Positions 49,236 through 63,382 of a stretch of 64,000 nt of DNA are shown piece by piece; positions within the stretch are counted from its first letter, which is position 1, and every line of letters starts with the position of its first letter. Source of the DNA: Amanita rubescens (lineage: Eukaryota; Basidiomycota; Agaricomycetes; Agaricales; Amanitaceae). The stretch is from positions 248,001-312,000 of the forward strand of contig WION01000010.1 of assembly GCA_015039365.1 (NCBI GenBank), read 5' to 3'. Under the pieces are notes generated by a model, which was given only the letters and a program-made list of their open reading frames with translations, was not told the DNA's origin and did no database searches. The position numbers were made by a program, and so were the translations under genes.

Positions 49236-52200
49236 ATGTTTACAGAACTGGAAAGATATATCCCATACGCCCCGTCAATGACAGGTGGACAAGCGAACGA
49301 TCTCGTAGCCAAAATCAATGACTTATTACCTATGGCATTCACGCAAAAAGTCAAAGACTTGATCAGCACTATCCCTGATATGTCTGACTTGGTGAGTTCG
49401 ACATATACTAGCTTTGATCTTCTTGAATAACGCTTTGGATGGTAGCGTGCATTTGCCGATGCTTTAGAACATCAAAGTAGTGTTGGTATTGATGACCGCC
49501 TATTGCTGGTCCGTATTAATTTACTGCTGTTGACGCACGACTGACGTTAATCCTAGCTGGAGAAAATATTGCATGAAATGGCAGCCCTTGATGAAATAGA
49601 TCCAGGTATTTCTTTGGCAATACAACAGGTTGTCATTGACAATCGTGAGTAGTTGCATCGAGTGCAATGATCCAGTCATCTGATACCCCATTCCCCTCCT
49701 AGTATTTACCGCTTTACCGCATCCCCCTAGCGGGTTCTTGACAACTCCGCCGAGCCCATCATCTATCCAAGCTGTCCAAGCGGACAGAACTTATGTTTAC
49801 CGTCCAGCAGATGGATCAAACTATAATCCACTCATTCCTACGCTTGGCAAAGTAGGCCACCCATACGCTAGGTCTGTTCCGTCTAGTCACTGCCTATCCA
49901 ACTCGGCACTTCCGGACCCGGACCTGGTTTTCGACGCTTTGCTGAAACGGGACAAGTTCACCCCTCATCGCGGTGGAATGTCTAGTCTTTTCTTTACTTT
50001 CGCGGATCTTATCATCCACGATATCTTTCATTCCAGTCCAGATGGAATTTCAAATCTCACGAGCAGCTATCTCGACTTGAGCGTTTTGTACGGGACATCA
50101 GAGGCCCAAGTGGACTCTGTCAGGCGCAATGATGGCACTGGAAGACTCTGGAATGACGTCTTTGCCGATAACAGATTGCTGTTCATGCCGCCAGCAGCTT
50201 GTGCTTTACTTGTTCTTCTTTCAAGGAATCATAATGTGCGTCTTTTCTCGGATTTATAGTCGTCATGTATGACCAACATATCTGGACTAGTATGTTGCGC
50301 AAAAGATCTTGGACATCAATGAGCGTCACAACTTTTCCAACCCACCTCCCACCGACAAGACTTTGCGCAAGGCACAAGATGATGAAATTTTCGAACGTGC
50401 ACGTCTGGTTAATTGCGGCATGTTCGTGCACATTATCCTAGGAGGTAAACTCGATTCAAGTGATGATAGCCATGATTTGAAACTTGTATATTGTCAGATT
50501 ACGTCGGGTCTGTATTAGGATTAGTCCGTGATGGCTTTTCCTGGCGCCTTGATCCCTTGATGGTAGGTCATGCCGTCAACATTCAGTTTGAACTTTGCGG
50601 TCTAATATTCGCGCAGGCTGAGCGTGATCACAAAGGTAAAATTCTGCCTCGTGGAGAGGGCAATGTCGTCGCAGTCGAATTCAACCTTCTTTACACATGG
50701 CATGCTGCTTTATCGGTGAAGGATGCCGAGTGGATAACGAATATGATTAAGCATGCGCCTCCTGGGGCCTCGGACTCGGTGAGTGATGGCCTATATAACA
50801 AAGTACGGTATGTTCTTATTCACGCACAGATGACGCAGCAAGGATTCAGAGAAATGATTAATAAGGTAGCTCCGCGGGACAATATACAAAAATGGAGCTT
50901 TGGCGGGTGTGTACTTTCTAGGATTGCGGTTGCCTGTCTGAACGGTTTTCCCACCTAGCTTGAAGAGAACTGAATCTGGATCTTTCAAGGATGCTGATCT
51001 CGCTGAATTACTTTTTAACGCTATAGAGCAACGTGCAGGAGCCTTCGGGGCAAGGGGTATACCTGAAGCTCTCCGCTTCGTCGAGAAAATGATTATCGAA
51101 AGATCTAGGAAATGGGGTACATGTACAGTATGTCGCTTCCACTCCTCGACTTTTGATCATTGGCTAACCAAGAGGCATAGCTGAATGAATTCCGAAAATT
51201 CATGGGACTGAAACGTAAACTTTATTAAATGCAAGGGCATAACTAGCACGTTAACCACCCTTACAGCATATTCAAACTTCAAAGAGTGGAATCCAAACCA
51301 GGAAATCGCTGTGAGTCATTCATCTTGTCTTGTTGCTCGTCGAATTAAGCTAAATATGACAGGACGCCGCCGCCTCTCTGTACCACGACATTAATAACCT
51401 TGAGCTGCACGTATGTCCCATGTTAATTGATCCATTTCTAGGATATCTAACAATTTCGATCAGGTTGGGCTTCAGGCGGAAGAAATCAAGTCTCCGGGAG
51501 AAGGGGCTGGTCTCTGCCCTGGGTATACTATATCGAAGGCGATTCTCTCAGATGCAGTCTGCCTCACCCGAGGAGACCGATTTTATACCATTGACTATAC
51601 ACGTAAGCAATTAAACAATGATTTCTGTAATCTTATTCACATTGCTTCTCCGGCAGCGGCCAACTACACTCTATGGGGGTATCAAGACACTCAATATGAC
51701 AGAAAAGATGGTTCCTATGGTGGTCTTCTAACAAAGCTATTGTACAGAACGTTGCCAGACCATTTCCCCTCTGGTTCCGCCTTCGCACACTTTCCTTTCC
51801 TTGAACCATCCTGGATGCGCGATTATTTGATCAAGGAAGAGAGGGATATAGTTAATCAATATACGTGGACCAGGCCTCCGCCTGTTCCAGAAATAGTGGC
51901 TGTAGAGAGTTATGAGCAAGTGAGGAAGGTCCTATCCGACCCGGCCTTTAAATCCGATTCCGAGGATAGGCTCTACGAAATACTCAAAAGCCCCTCGACG
52001 GTATGTGAGAATTATGGATTTAATCATTATTTGCATTGAAGAATCAATAGGATAAAGGTACTCAGGCATCTCACACACAAGCTCAAAATGAATTGGTACA
52101 AGGCACGAAGACGGCTAGCCAAAAAATCTTTGGAGCAAAAGCTGCAGATTACTTTGCAAGGAAGACGCGAGAGTTGATTAATGAGAAATCGTCAAAATTT

Positions 52201-53467
52201 GTGAACGCTTCGACGAAGTGTGTAGACATCATCAAAGACGTTATCAACGAACTACCAGTACGGTGGATGTCTGATACTGGTGTCGTAAGTCCTTGAAGTA
52301 AAAAACATGCGGATTTTACCAGTTTATGCGTCTTCATTCCCACAGATTTCGACGACGACAGCGAAAGATTTTACGGATGTTGGGCGGTATGTTCTCTGCA
52401 TTTGTTGTATCCTAAACTCAAGAGTGAGCTTTTAGCTACGTTTATATCAACGATGACCCGGTGAATGACTGGCATCTGCGCTCAAACGCTCAAGATTTCG
52501 TCAAAGCAGTTATAGTCGAAGGAGCGGTATCCAAGGCGGAGGCAGCTCACGCAATCGCTGCAGCAGTTCCAACTGCTCCATTCTTTTCAAAGACCCTGGC
52601 ACATGTTGTCGACTACTACGTTTCTAGAGAAAGACAAAAGGAGCGAGAAGAGATCGTCAAACTTGCCAAAGAAAATAAAACTGCAAACGTCATGATTTAC
52701 GTTAAGGAAGCTCTCCGTAAGTCGTGTAACATATAGTTGACCCTGATTTAAACTGATGAAACATATAGGCCACTGTCCTATTGTAAGTCGAATGCCTAGG
52801 TATTGCCTTAATGGGATTCTGAGACGTCGCAGATCCCGGGATTCTATAGAACAGTTTTGGTCGATGGCGGCCAGTCGACGCAACGCGTCTACGTCAGCAT
52901 CGCTAATGCTAATTCAGACGTAAGCTGTACCACATTTCTATAATTCTTGCTCTAACGCATCTTGAATAGTCCAGCGTTTTCCGCGATGGCACTTCTGCTG
53001 ATTATCCTACTATAACAGGATTTGAAAACATTGGGTAACCTCACATTTGTGTCGTTGAAGTGAATTAAGCTCATGTGTTTCAGATTTTTCACACACCACT
53101 TTTTCGAAGAGGTGCGTTTGAGTGTAGTGCACACGTGGTATTGTCAATAATGTTGTGTTATAGACTGTGTCTGCAGTGCTGAAGGTTATTCTTGATCTTG
53201 ATAATATTGATCGTGTACCCGGAGTGGCCGGTAATCTTAACCGGTAGGTGGCATCTGCACTGGCTGCTAGTAAGAGCGTTAACCGGTTTATTGCAGATTC
53301 ACGGAAAACTTCATGGGGACGCTCAAGACACAATACACGAACAGCCAGGGTCAAGTGACACCCTGGCCTGAATCTATGGTTATACAGGTAACGTCTACAT
53401 ATTTCTTATCAGGCTAAAGGCTCATTAATATCCTCAACAGTACCAGTCAAGTAGCGCGAAGTTGTAA
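49236..53467 (+). CDS. Ppo/linoleate diol synthase-type dioxygenase with P450-like tail
   Basis: Heme dioxygenase fused to a cytochrome P450 domain, making oxylipins (psi factors) from fatty acids. The peroxidase half has ADLIIHDIFHSS (distal His), SYLDLSVLYGTSEAQV, and NLLYTWHA (catalytic Tyr and proximal His; the usual YRWH is YTWH). The P450-like half has VESYEQVRKVLSDPAF and a K-helix ExxR in VKEALR, then IPGFYRTVLVDG. In place of the heme-binding loop with its Cys there is SADYPTITGFENIGFFTHHF, with no cysteine, so this half probably binds no heme thiolate. About fifteen introns, one flanking a 14-base exon (52769-52782). Ends IQYQSSSAKL. Start uncertain. Confidence 0.82.
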
Positions 53468-53692
53468 ATATTTATATATATATGTAATAGTAGTTTTGTT
53501 GATTGCCATATTTGGATTCCCACGGAAATGTACAGCAAAGATCGAGACGCGTCTGCTTGTATTTAGATTTCGTTTTTGTCTTGTGCAAGCTTAGTGCTTG
53601 TTACGAGCCTCTCTGTCTTCTTCCGCAGGCCACTATCACGGTGGTTACGCGTCGTACTGCGCGTTCGGAAACGATCATCTCCGCTGCTGTCA

Positions 53693-56600
53693 TGCCTGCA
53701 CCCCGTCTTTCTCTGAGTGCTGAAGCGGCCAGGGCCGCTGCACAACAAGCCGAATTTAACGAGAAGAAATGGGTATGGGTCCCTGATGCAAAGGAAGGAT
53801 ACCTTGCTGGTTGGGTCAACAGAGATGAAGAGGAAGTCGCTGAAGTTGTTATGGCTGCAGGTGGAGAGGTATGCATTAATGTCCCGCAAGTAACGTGCTC
53901 TCATCGTTCAGTATATATGTAACTAGATTAGACGAGTGCCCTTCGATGCCTTGTTCAAGATGAACCCACCTAAGTTTGACCGCGTAGAAGATATCGCAGA
54001 TCTGACGTTCCTGAATGAAGCTAGTGTGGTTCATAATCTGAGGCTGAGGTATGGTTCAGGTGCTATATACGTGAGTGCGCCGTTCCTCCACCGAGAAGTG
54101 GAGGGTAATATAACTCGTTTTTTAATAGACATACTCTGGTTTATTCCTTGTAGCAATCAATCCTTATCAGAATTTGCCATTGTACTCGGATGCAATTATA
54201 CTACAATATCGCAATAAGCGTCGGGACGAAAATCCACCTCATGTCTTTGCAGTAGCAGAACGAGCATGGATTAACATGGGGGACGAGCGAGAGAATCAGA
54301 GCATCCTCATCACGTATGTCACGAGTACCGATCCATTCTGACGCTGACAAGAGTTCAGTGGCGAGTCCGGAGCTGGAAAGACGGAAAGTACCAAAAAGGT
54401 TATTCAGTACCTTGCAGCTATTGCGACGGATGTCCATCTACTGTCTCCTTCGCGGTCACCGACCATCGCGGGTGCCGGTCCTTATGCTGCGTCTATGCCC
54501 TCTACTGGGCTTCCCAGAGGTCTGCAACTCAAAAAAGGCCACAATACGTCGCCCTCAGCGTCAGGCAACTCGACATCCAAAGGTCGCTTAGGGCTTTTGG
54601 AGAGGCAAATTTTGCAAGCAAACCCGATCCTTGAAGCTTTTGGAAACGCACAGACTCAGCGTAATAATAACTCTAGTCGGTTTGGCAAGTTCATTCGGAT
54701 AACATTCGCCCCCGATGGCAGCATAGCGGGGGCGAATATAGACTGGTACCTTCTTGAGAAGAGCAGGGTTGTTGTAAGAAACGAAGCTGAGCGCAGTTTC
54801 CATGTGTTCTACCAACTGTTGGCTGGCGCAGACAAAATGCTACGGGGTAAGTTAAGCATAGAATGTGACGCATTCGTCTGATTTTTTTCAGATAGATTGC
54901 TTCTCCGTGGAGATGTCGAGGATTACGAGTACCTCAACAAAAGTAGGCGAGAAGTCGATGGTGTAGATGACCAAGAGGAATGGAAATCTCTTCAGGTAGG
55001 ATTAAGCATTCTGGAACTGGTTAAAGGTTGATGGCAAATTGCGCATTAGTCTGCCTTGGACACCGTAGGTTTTGCACCAAATGAGCAACTTGATCTTTTT
55101 CGTATTGTTGCTGCTGTCCTTCATATGGGCAATATCGCGATCACCTCTACACGTGCGGATGACGCAGTTATGCCGGATCCATCTCAAGCGGAACGTGTCT
55201 GTCACCTTTTGGGTATACCTGTGGCAGATTTCACTCGCGCCGTGTTGAGCCCGCGGGTACTTGCGGGTCGTGAAATGGTCACCCAGGCTAGGACTAGAAG
55301 GCAAGCACTTGATGAGCTTGCTGCGCTCTGCAAGACTTTATACGAGAAGTCTTTTGGTTCCTTGGTCGACCACATTAATCGAGCTCTTGATCGCCCATCA
55401 TCCAAGTCGACTTTCATTGGTGTTCTCGATATCGCTGGATTCGAAATATTCGAGACGAACGCATATGAGCAACTATTAATCAATTACACGAATGAGAAGC
55501 TACAGCAGTTCTTTAATCATCATATGTTCGTCCTAGAACAAGAGGAGTATGCACGAGAAGGGATTAAATGGGATTATGTCAACTTTGGCTTGGACTTACA
55601 GCCAACTATTGATCTCATCGAGGCTAGCGGCAACACGATCGGAATATTGAGCTGCCTAGACGAAGAGTGTATAATGCCGAAAGCCACTGATGTGACGTTC
55701 ACCAGCAAGTTACATTCGATTTGGGCTGGTCCGACCGATGGATCAGAGCCTCATCCCGGGAGGTACAAGTATGAACCCACTAGGTTTGAGATGGGCTTCA
55801 TAATCCAACACTACGCAGGCAAAGTCGAATATAGAACGGACGGCTGGCTGGAGAAGAATAAAGATCCTCTCAATGACAATCTTTCTCGCGTGCTTGCAGC
55901 CTCATCGGAACGATATATTTCTAATCTCTTCGCTGAATACGCCGAGACCTCGACTACTAGGGGAAGCATGCTGGGAAAGAAGCGTGTATTAAAAAAGGGT
56001 GCTTTTAGGACAGTCGGACAACGGCATAAAGAGCAATTGTCAAGTCTTATGTCTCAGCTGCAGGCAACACAGCCGCATTTCGTAAGGTGCATAGTACCCA
56101 ATACCCATAAAAAGCCTGGCCGTATCGATGTTCCTTTGGTGCTCGATCAATTGCGTTGCAATGGCGTGCTCGAGGGCATACGGATCGCCCGTCTAGGATA
56201 TCCAAACAGGTTACCATTCGTCGAATTTCGTCAGCGCTATGAACTGCTTACTCCTGGTATCATCCCCCGCGGTTACATGGATGGTCGTGAGGCATGTAGA
56301 CGGATGGTTCATGCCTTGGATCTCGACGACACAGTTTTCAGGATAGGCACCTCAAAGATATTTTTCAAAGCTGGAGTGCTGGCAGAGCTTGAAGAGCGCC
56401 GAGACATATTATTGTTTGATGTTTTCTCAAGATTGCAGGCAGCTGCTCGCAGATTCGCTGCGAGGAGGCAGATGAAAAAGATTTTAAACCGTGCCTTGGC
56501 TATCAGAACAATCCAAAAAAATGCAAGAGTGTACGGCGAGTTGAGAGAATGGTCTTGGTGGCAACTGTACACAAAGGTATGGAATGATATCGCATCTTGC

Positions 56601-59600
56601 GGCAGTAATAACCCAGCTCAAGGTCCGGCCCCTCCTTGCTGCTACACGAACTGATGAAGAATTGCGCAAAAAAGAAGCAGAACTGACTTTGGTTAGAGAA
56701 CTGGCAGAGCGCGACAAACAAGAGAAAGAAGCTTTGGAAAGCCTCAAGATGACATTAGAAGCTGAGAAACGGAAAATTGAGGATGAACTAGAGGCTGAGC
56801 GTGCCCTGGGTCTCGACAAGGATGCACTGTTGGAGCGGGGTAAGAAGCATGAAGCCGAATTAGAGGAAGAGATTACAGCCTTGCAGGCTGACCTGGACTT
56901 GTTGGATGCCCAACTTGATCGGGCTATGAGACTGCAGAAAGAAGGCGAGGAGAAGAATGAATCATTGCGCAAAGCATTTGACGAAGCGGCTGAGCACCTT
57001 GTTCGGCTTGAAGCAGATCAGAAACAATCGATTGCCCGGGAAAATGAGCTAACAGAACAACTCAACGAAGCCAATGAGGATATAGAAACTCAGCAAACGG
57101 ACCTGGAGGAGCTGCGCAAAGTCGGAGAGGAATTGAAAATTCTTGTACTGCAGCGGGATGAAGACTTGGCTCGATCAAAAGAAAGGATGGACTTAATGAT
57201 TAAGGAGCTGGAAGGAAAGTTAGACATCGAGATGCATAACAAGTAAGTGGCGCTGACGGTGATAATGTGTGGACTGACTTCTATTTATTTAAAGAGATCT
57301 GCTTAAAGACAAATCAAATACGCTAGAGATTGATGCGCGCCTGACCAAGGAACAGCTGGCCGAAATGGCCCATACAGCGAATGATTACTCAAACGTGATC
57401 AAGAAGAGGGAAGAGCAGATGGCGGAACTTGCGAAGGAATTAGACGCGTTGAAGTCTGAGCGAGACGCGGCTCAGAAAGAGACTCTTGAACTACGGAACG
57501 ATGTGGGCACGTTTGTCGTTGAACTCAGCGCCGAGAAGGATGCCCGATCAAAGGAAATAACATTGCGATCGAAGCTTCAAGAAGAATTAGACGAGCTACG
57601 TGCTTTAATGGAAGACCAAGACTAGCGAGGAGACGCGCCGTAATGAAGTGGAGAAAAGCAAGGAGGAAGAGCTCAGCGATTTGCGCTCTCAAGTCGCCAA
57701 GTTGAATGAAGCTTCTTGATGAAGCCCGCCACCAGACATTGGAAGGACAGAGCAAGCTTAAGCTCGAACTAGAATATACGATGAAAGAACAAAATTCTCT
57801 TCAGAAGAGCCTCGATTCGCTGATCGAAAAGGAACGAGCTACGCAGGCACAGCTTAGCATGTCTCAAGCAGCATTAAGTGAAATTGACAAAGCCAAGCGA
57901 GCTATAGAGTCGGAATTGCAATCACTGAGAGTACGCCAGCACGATCACGATACACAACTGGTCGAAGCTACAAAACAGAAGGATGTGCGTATATATCAGT
58001 TTCGACAACGTAGGTTGTAGCCATACTCACCTTTATAGGCACTGGAGAGACAGTTAGCAGCTGCGCAGGCTAAGTACCACGACTTCGAAGATGTTGTACT
58101 TCAATTTCAACGTGACCAGGGGACCTATCAGCGGCAATTGGAAGCAGCGAAGAAGCAACTCGAAATGGAATCAGATAAGCGCTCCCAACTCGAGAAGACG
58201 TTTTCTACGCAGAAAGCCGAGACCGCTAAGCTAAAAGATTTGAACGTTAAGCTGGAGCGCGACCTCGCCAAAGCATTGAACGATATCCAGGAGAAGGAAT
58301 GGGAGCTTAAACAGATGGAATCGAAGCGGGATAAAGCCATTGTCGAACACAAACACGTATACGAGGCTGCTAAGAAAATGACAGACGCACAACTAGCTGA
58401 GGCTCAACTCGAATTGCAAAAGAACGCAGCATATATTCGCTCCCTTGAAAAGGCAAAAGCACGACTTTTAAACGAGACCGAAGATCTTACTCGAGCAACT
58501 GAACATGAGCGTGCTGAGCTCCGAGCTAAGGAGAAGGGCGCAAGGCAGAAAGAAGAAAGAGCAGTTCGGGCTGCGATGGAACATGAAAAGGGACGGATCG
58601 CGAAGGATTCTGCAGAGTTGAAGGTTTATCACCTTCAGAGCGAACTCCAGGGCGCTTTACGCCAGGTCGCAGAGCTTACGGAGCGGCTCGAAATTGTTCA
58701 GCGCTCCAAGGACAAGCTCCAGGACAGCCTGGATAGGCAGGAAGAGGAGCTCACATCGACGGCGTCGTCCGCCGCTCAGTCAGAAGTTCGGAAGGTAATC
58801 GAAACATACAAAGCGAAGGAACGTGAGTATCAAGAGCGACTTGAGGCTGCCGAGATTGCAAGGGCAAAGGCGGCGCGTGGTGAGGCATCTGGTATGGATA
58901 GAGCTGTTTTTCGTATCTCTCTATTCAATAAGATTCTACAGCTCGGCGAGCTCTTTCGGAACTAGAAAATTGCCAGAAAGATACCGTATCTGAGCGAAAG
59001 GCGCTGCAGGAACGTGTGAGATCAGCAGAGCAGAGGATGAAAGACATGTATGCTAAACTTGGAGAGGGGCCACCTGGGCTCATTGAATTGAACGAACTTC
59101 GTCAACGATTGGCTGAGGAGCTGGATGATGAAAGAGCACAGCACCAGAAGGACCTAGCAGAAAGGGACTTTACCACCGATCAAACGAGGAAGAAATATCA
59201 AGGCAAGCTTTCTTATGTGCAAATGGTTTGCGATACCTATACTCTTATTTGAACAGCGGAACTTGCCCAGCTCAGTGAAGGTTGATGCCTCAACATATAC
59301 ATTGCTTCAACATCACTGATTACATGTTTCAGAACTTCAATCCCAGAGAGACAATATCAGCCGGCTAAGAGAAGAGAACCGCAAGCTTCGTTCCGACTGT
59401 GACGATCTTCAGCTAAGATACGACGATGAAGTTTACAACAGTGGCGGATGGAGGAAGGAAAGAGAACGCATGGACATGAAAATCGCCGATGTCACGAAAG
59501 CCTACGAAACATCTGTTGCAGCGCAGACTGAGCAACAATCACAGATCGCGGCACTGCATTCCCAAGTTAGGGAAGTGCATAGTGTTCTTGATGATGCTGA

Positions 59601-60458
59601 AGCAGATAGGGCACTACTGCAGAAGGCGAGGCGTGCTTTACAAGCAGAACTGGAGACTATCAAGCTGGATCATGTAGATTCCAGCAAATTACCTACTGAT
59701 CAAGAATTCCAGCGACTGCAGCTCAAGAAGCAGGATCTCGAACGCACTCTTGAAGAACAAGAAGATCGCGTCGCGAATGCATATGGCAGGATGAAAAAAG
59801 CTGAGACCCACGCTAACGAGTGCCAGATCGAGTTGGGTAGGATAAGAGTGGAGAATTCGGAACTGGAGAAATTAAACGTGAGTGATCATGGCATCGCTTG
59901 GGCGTTCGTATCCTTACGCCTGTATTGTAGGCATATCTCGAAAAGCAAATTAAAGAGCTCAACGTCCGTATTGTGGACTTGGAAACGAAGAGTTATGCGA
60001 GTACTCCTCGGTCAGCAACAGCACGTAGAACGGATAATAGGATTGAAGAACTGGCCCAGCAGCTTAGTAGTAATAGCGACAAAAGGTCGGCACGGTCACC
60101 CGAGAAAGCAAAACCCGAGACGGAAAGACAGCGACTAAAGTTGGACGAGGAGCGCAAGTCGTTCGAGGCACAGATCCTCTTTTTACGAGCGACAATGGAT
60201 CAGATGGTATTCCAGTTTTTCTTCTTAATATGTATCTGAACCTTCCTGTAGCAAACTAAAGAAGTTGATCTGCAAGCTGCCAAGCGACGAGCCGAACGGG
60301 ACGCACTTGACTATAAACAGAAGGCCCTTAAAGTGAGTGAAACATTAAATAATAATAATCACACATGTGAATGTAGGCGTAGCCTCGAGCGAGAGCTAGA
60401 ACGTCTTCATGCTCGCCTTGAACGTCCCGCGAGCGCGGCAAGTTCCCCTCGTAAGTAA
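53693..60458 (+). CDS. MYO2: Conventional myosin II heavy chain
   Basis: Motor of the cytokinetic ring. An SH3-like N-terminal domain ([20 protein letters not shown]) precedes the motor: P-loop [15 protein letters not shown] (about 54350-54395), switch II region [11 protein letters not shown] (about 55425), actin-binding HFVRCIVPN and relay/converter [19 protein letters not shown]. One IQ motif ([18 protein letters not shown]) leads to a long heptad-rich tail to about 60440, ending SAASSPRK. Loop 1 carries a long Ser/Pro-rich insertion. Two single-base insertions break the tail frame: near 57610 (MED... where MEAKTSEE is expected) and near 57713 (before LLDEARHQ). Both may be assembly errors. 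About fifteen introns. Confidence 0.92.
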
Positions 60459-61013
60459 CGATTTGTTTGTAACGACCCAACCTCCCCTTTGTGGACATGT
60501 TCGTAAATTGTATGTACGCTGGTCAGATAACTTTGTAAGCGAACGGGTGTATTACTTATTTATGTTTAGTAAATGAACAACATTGTAATCATGAGATTTT
60601 TTGATTGCGCAGCATGATCCTAGAATCCGTCTCCATTTTGTACAACGCTCATGGAAGGTCCCACGCTCACATTTGCCTCCGATGCGTTGCTGGTTCACTA
60701 TTCACATTTGTGAGCCTAACGAACGCTCGATGTGAATTGAGACGTGGTTAATGGTGTAAGTAATCCTGGGATCAATCCTAGGATCAATGCGTCGCAAGGG
60801 CATGTGAAAGGATATCGATATAATGTTTATTTATTGTTGACATATGAATGTGGACAACAACAATACTTTCTATTCCAGAAAAGCTAATGCTGTTACATGG
60901 GAAAGCGCCTGTTTTGCATATATTCCTTCTGGAGATGCGTTTCTTGTCTTGTACAACCACCACACTAACGCCCTTTGCGGCTGTTCCTACACACCATCTG
61001 CTTAGCATCCACA
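60459..61013. promoter_or_regulatory. Myosin-SCH9 intergenic spacer
   Basis: About 555 bases holding the myosin 3' end and the kinase promoter. A short tandem echo, GGATCAAT, occurs twice near 60768-60788. Minus-strand open frames here and over the kinase start are shadows. No RNA gene seen. Confidence 0.35.
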
Positions 61014-63186
<2,173 letters not shown>

Positions 63187-63382
63187 AGTAGTTACCATAA
63201 CTTGTTTTTACGCGTGGAAATCGCGAACAGAGTAGTCACACGGTAGCCGCGTCGTCGTTCATTTCGACGGATATTCGTTCTACTCTTCTAATTCCCATTC
63301 TTGTCTACGCAGGAGCCAACTTCCGCATACGACACTTATATACCCATCCCTCGTGGTGCGCTTGTCGCCGTCTTGGCCATCC

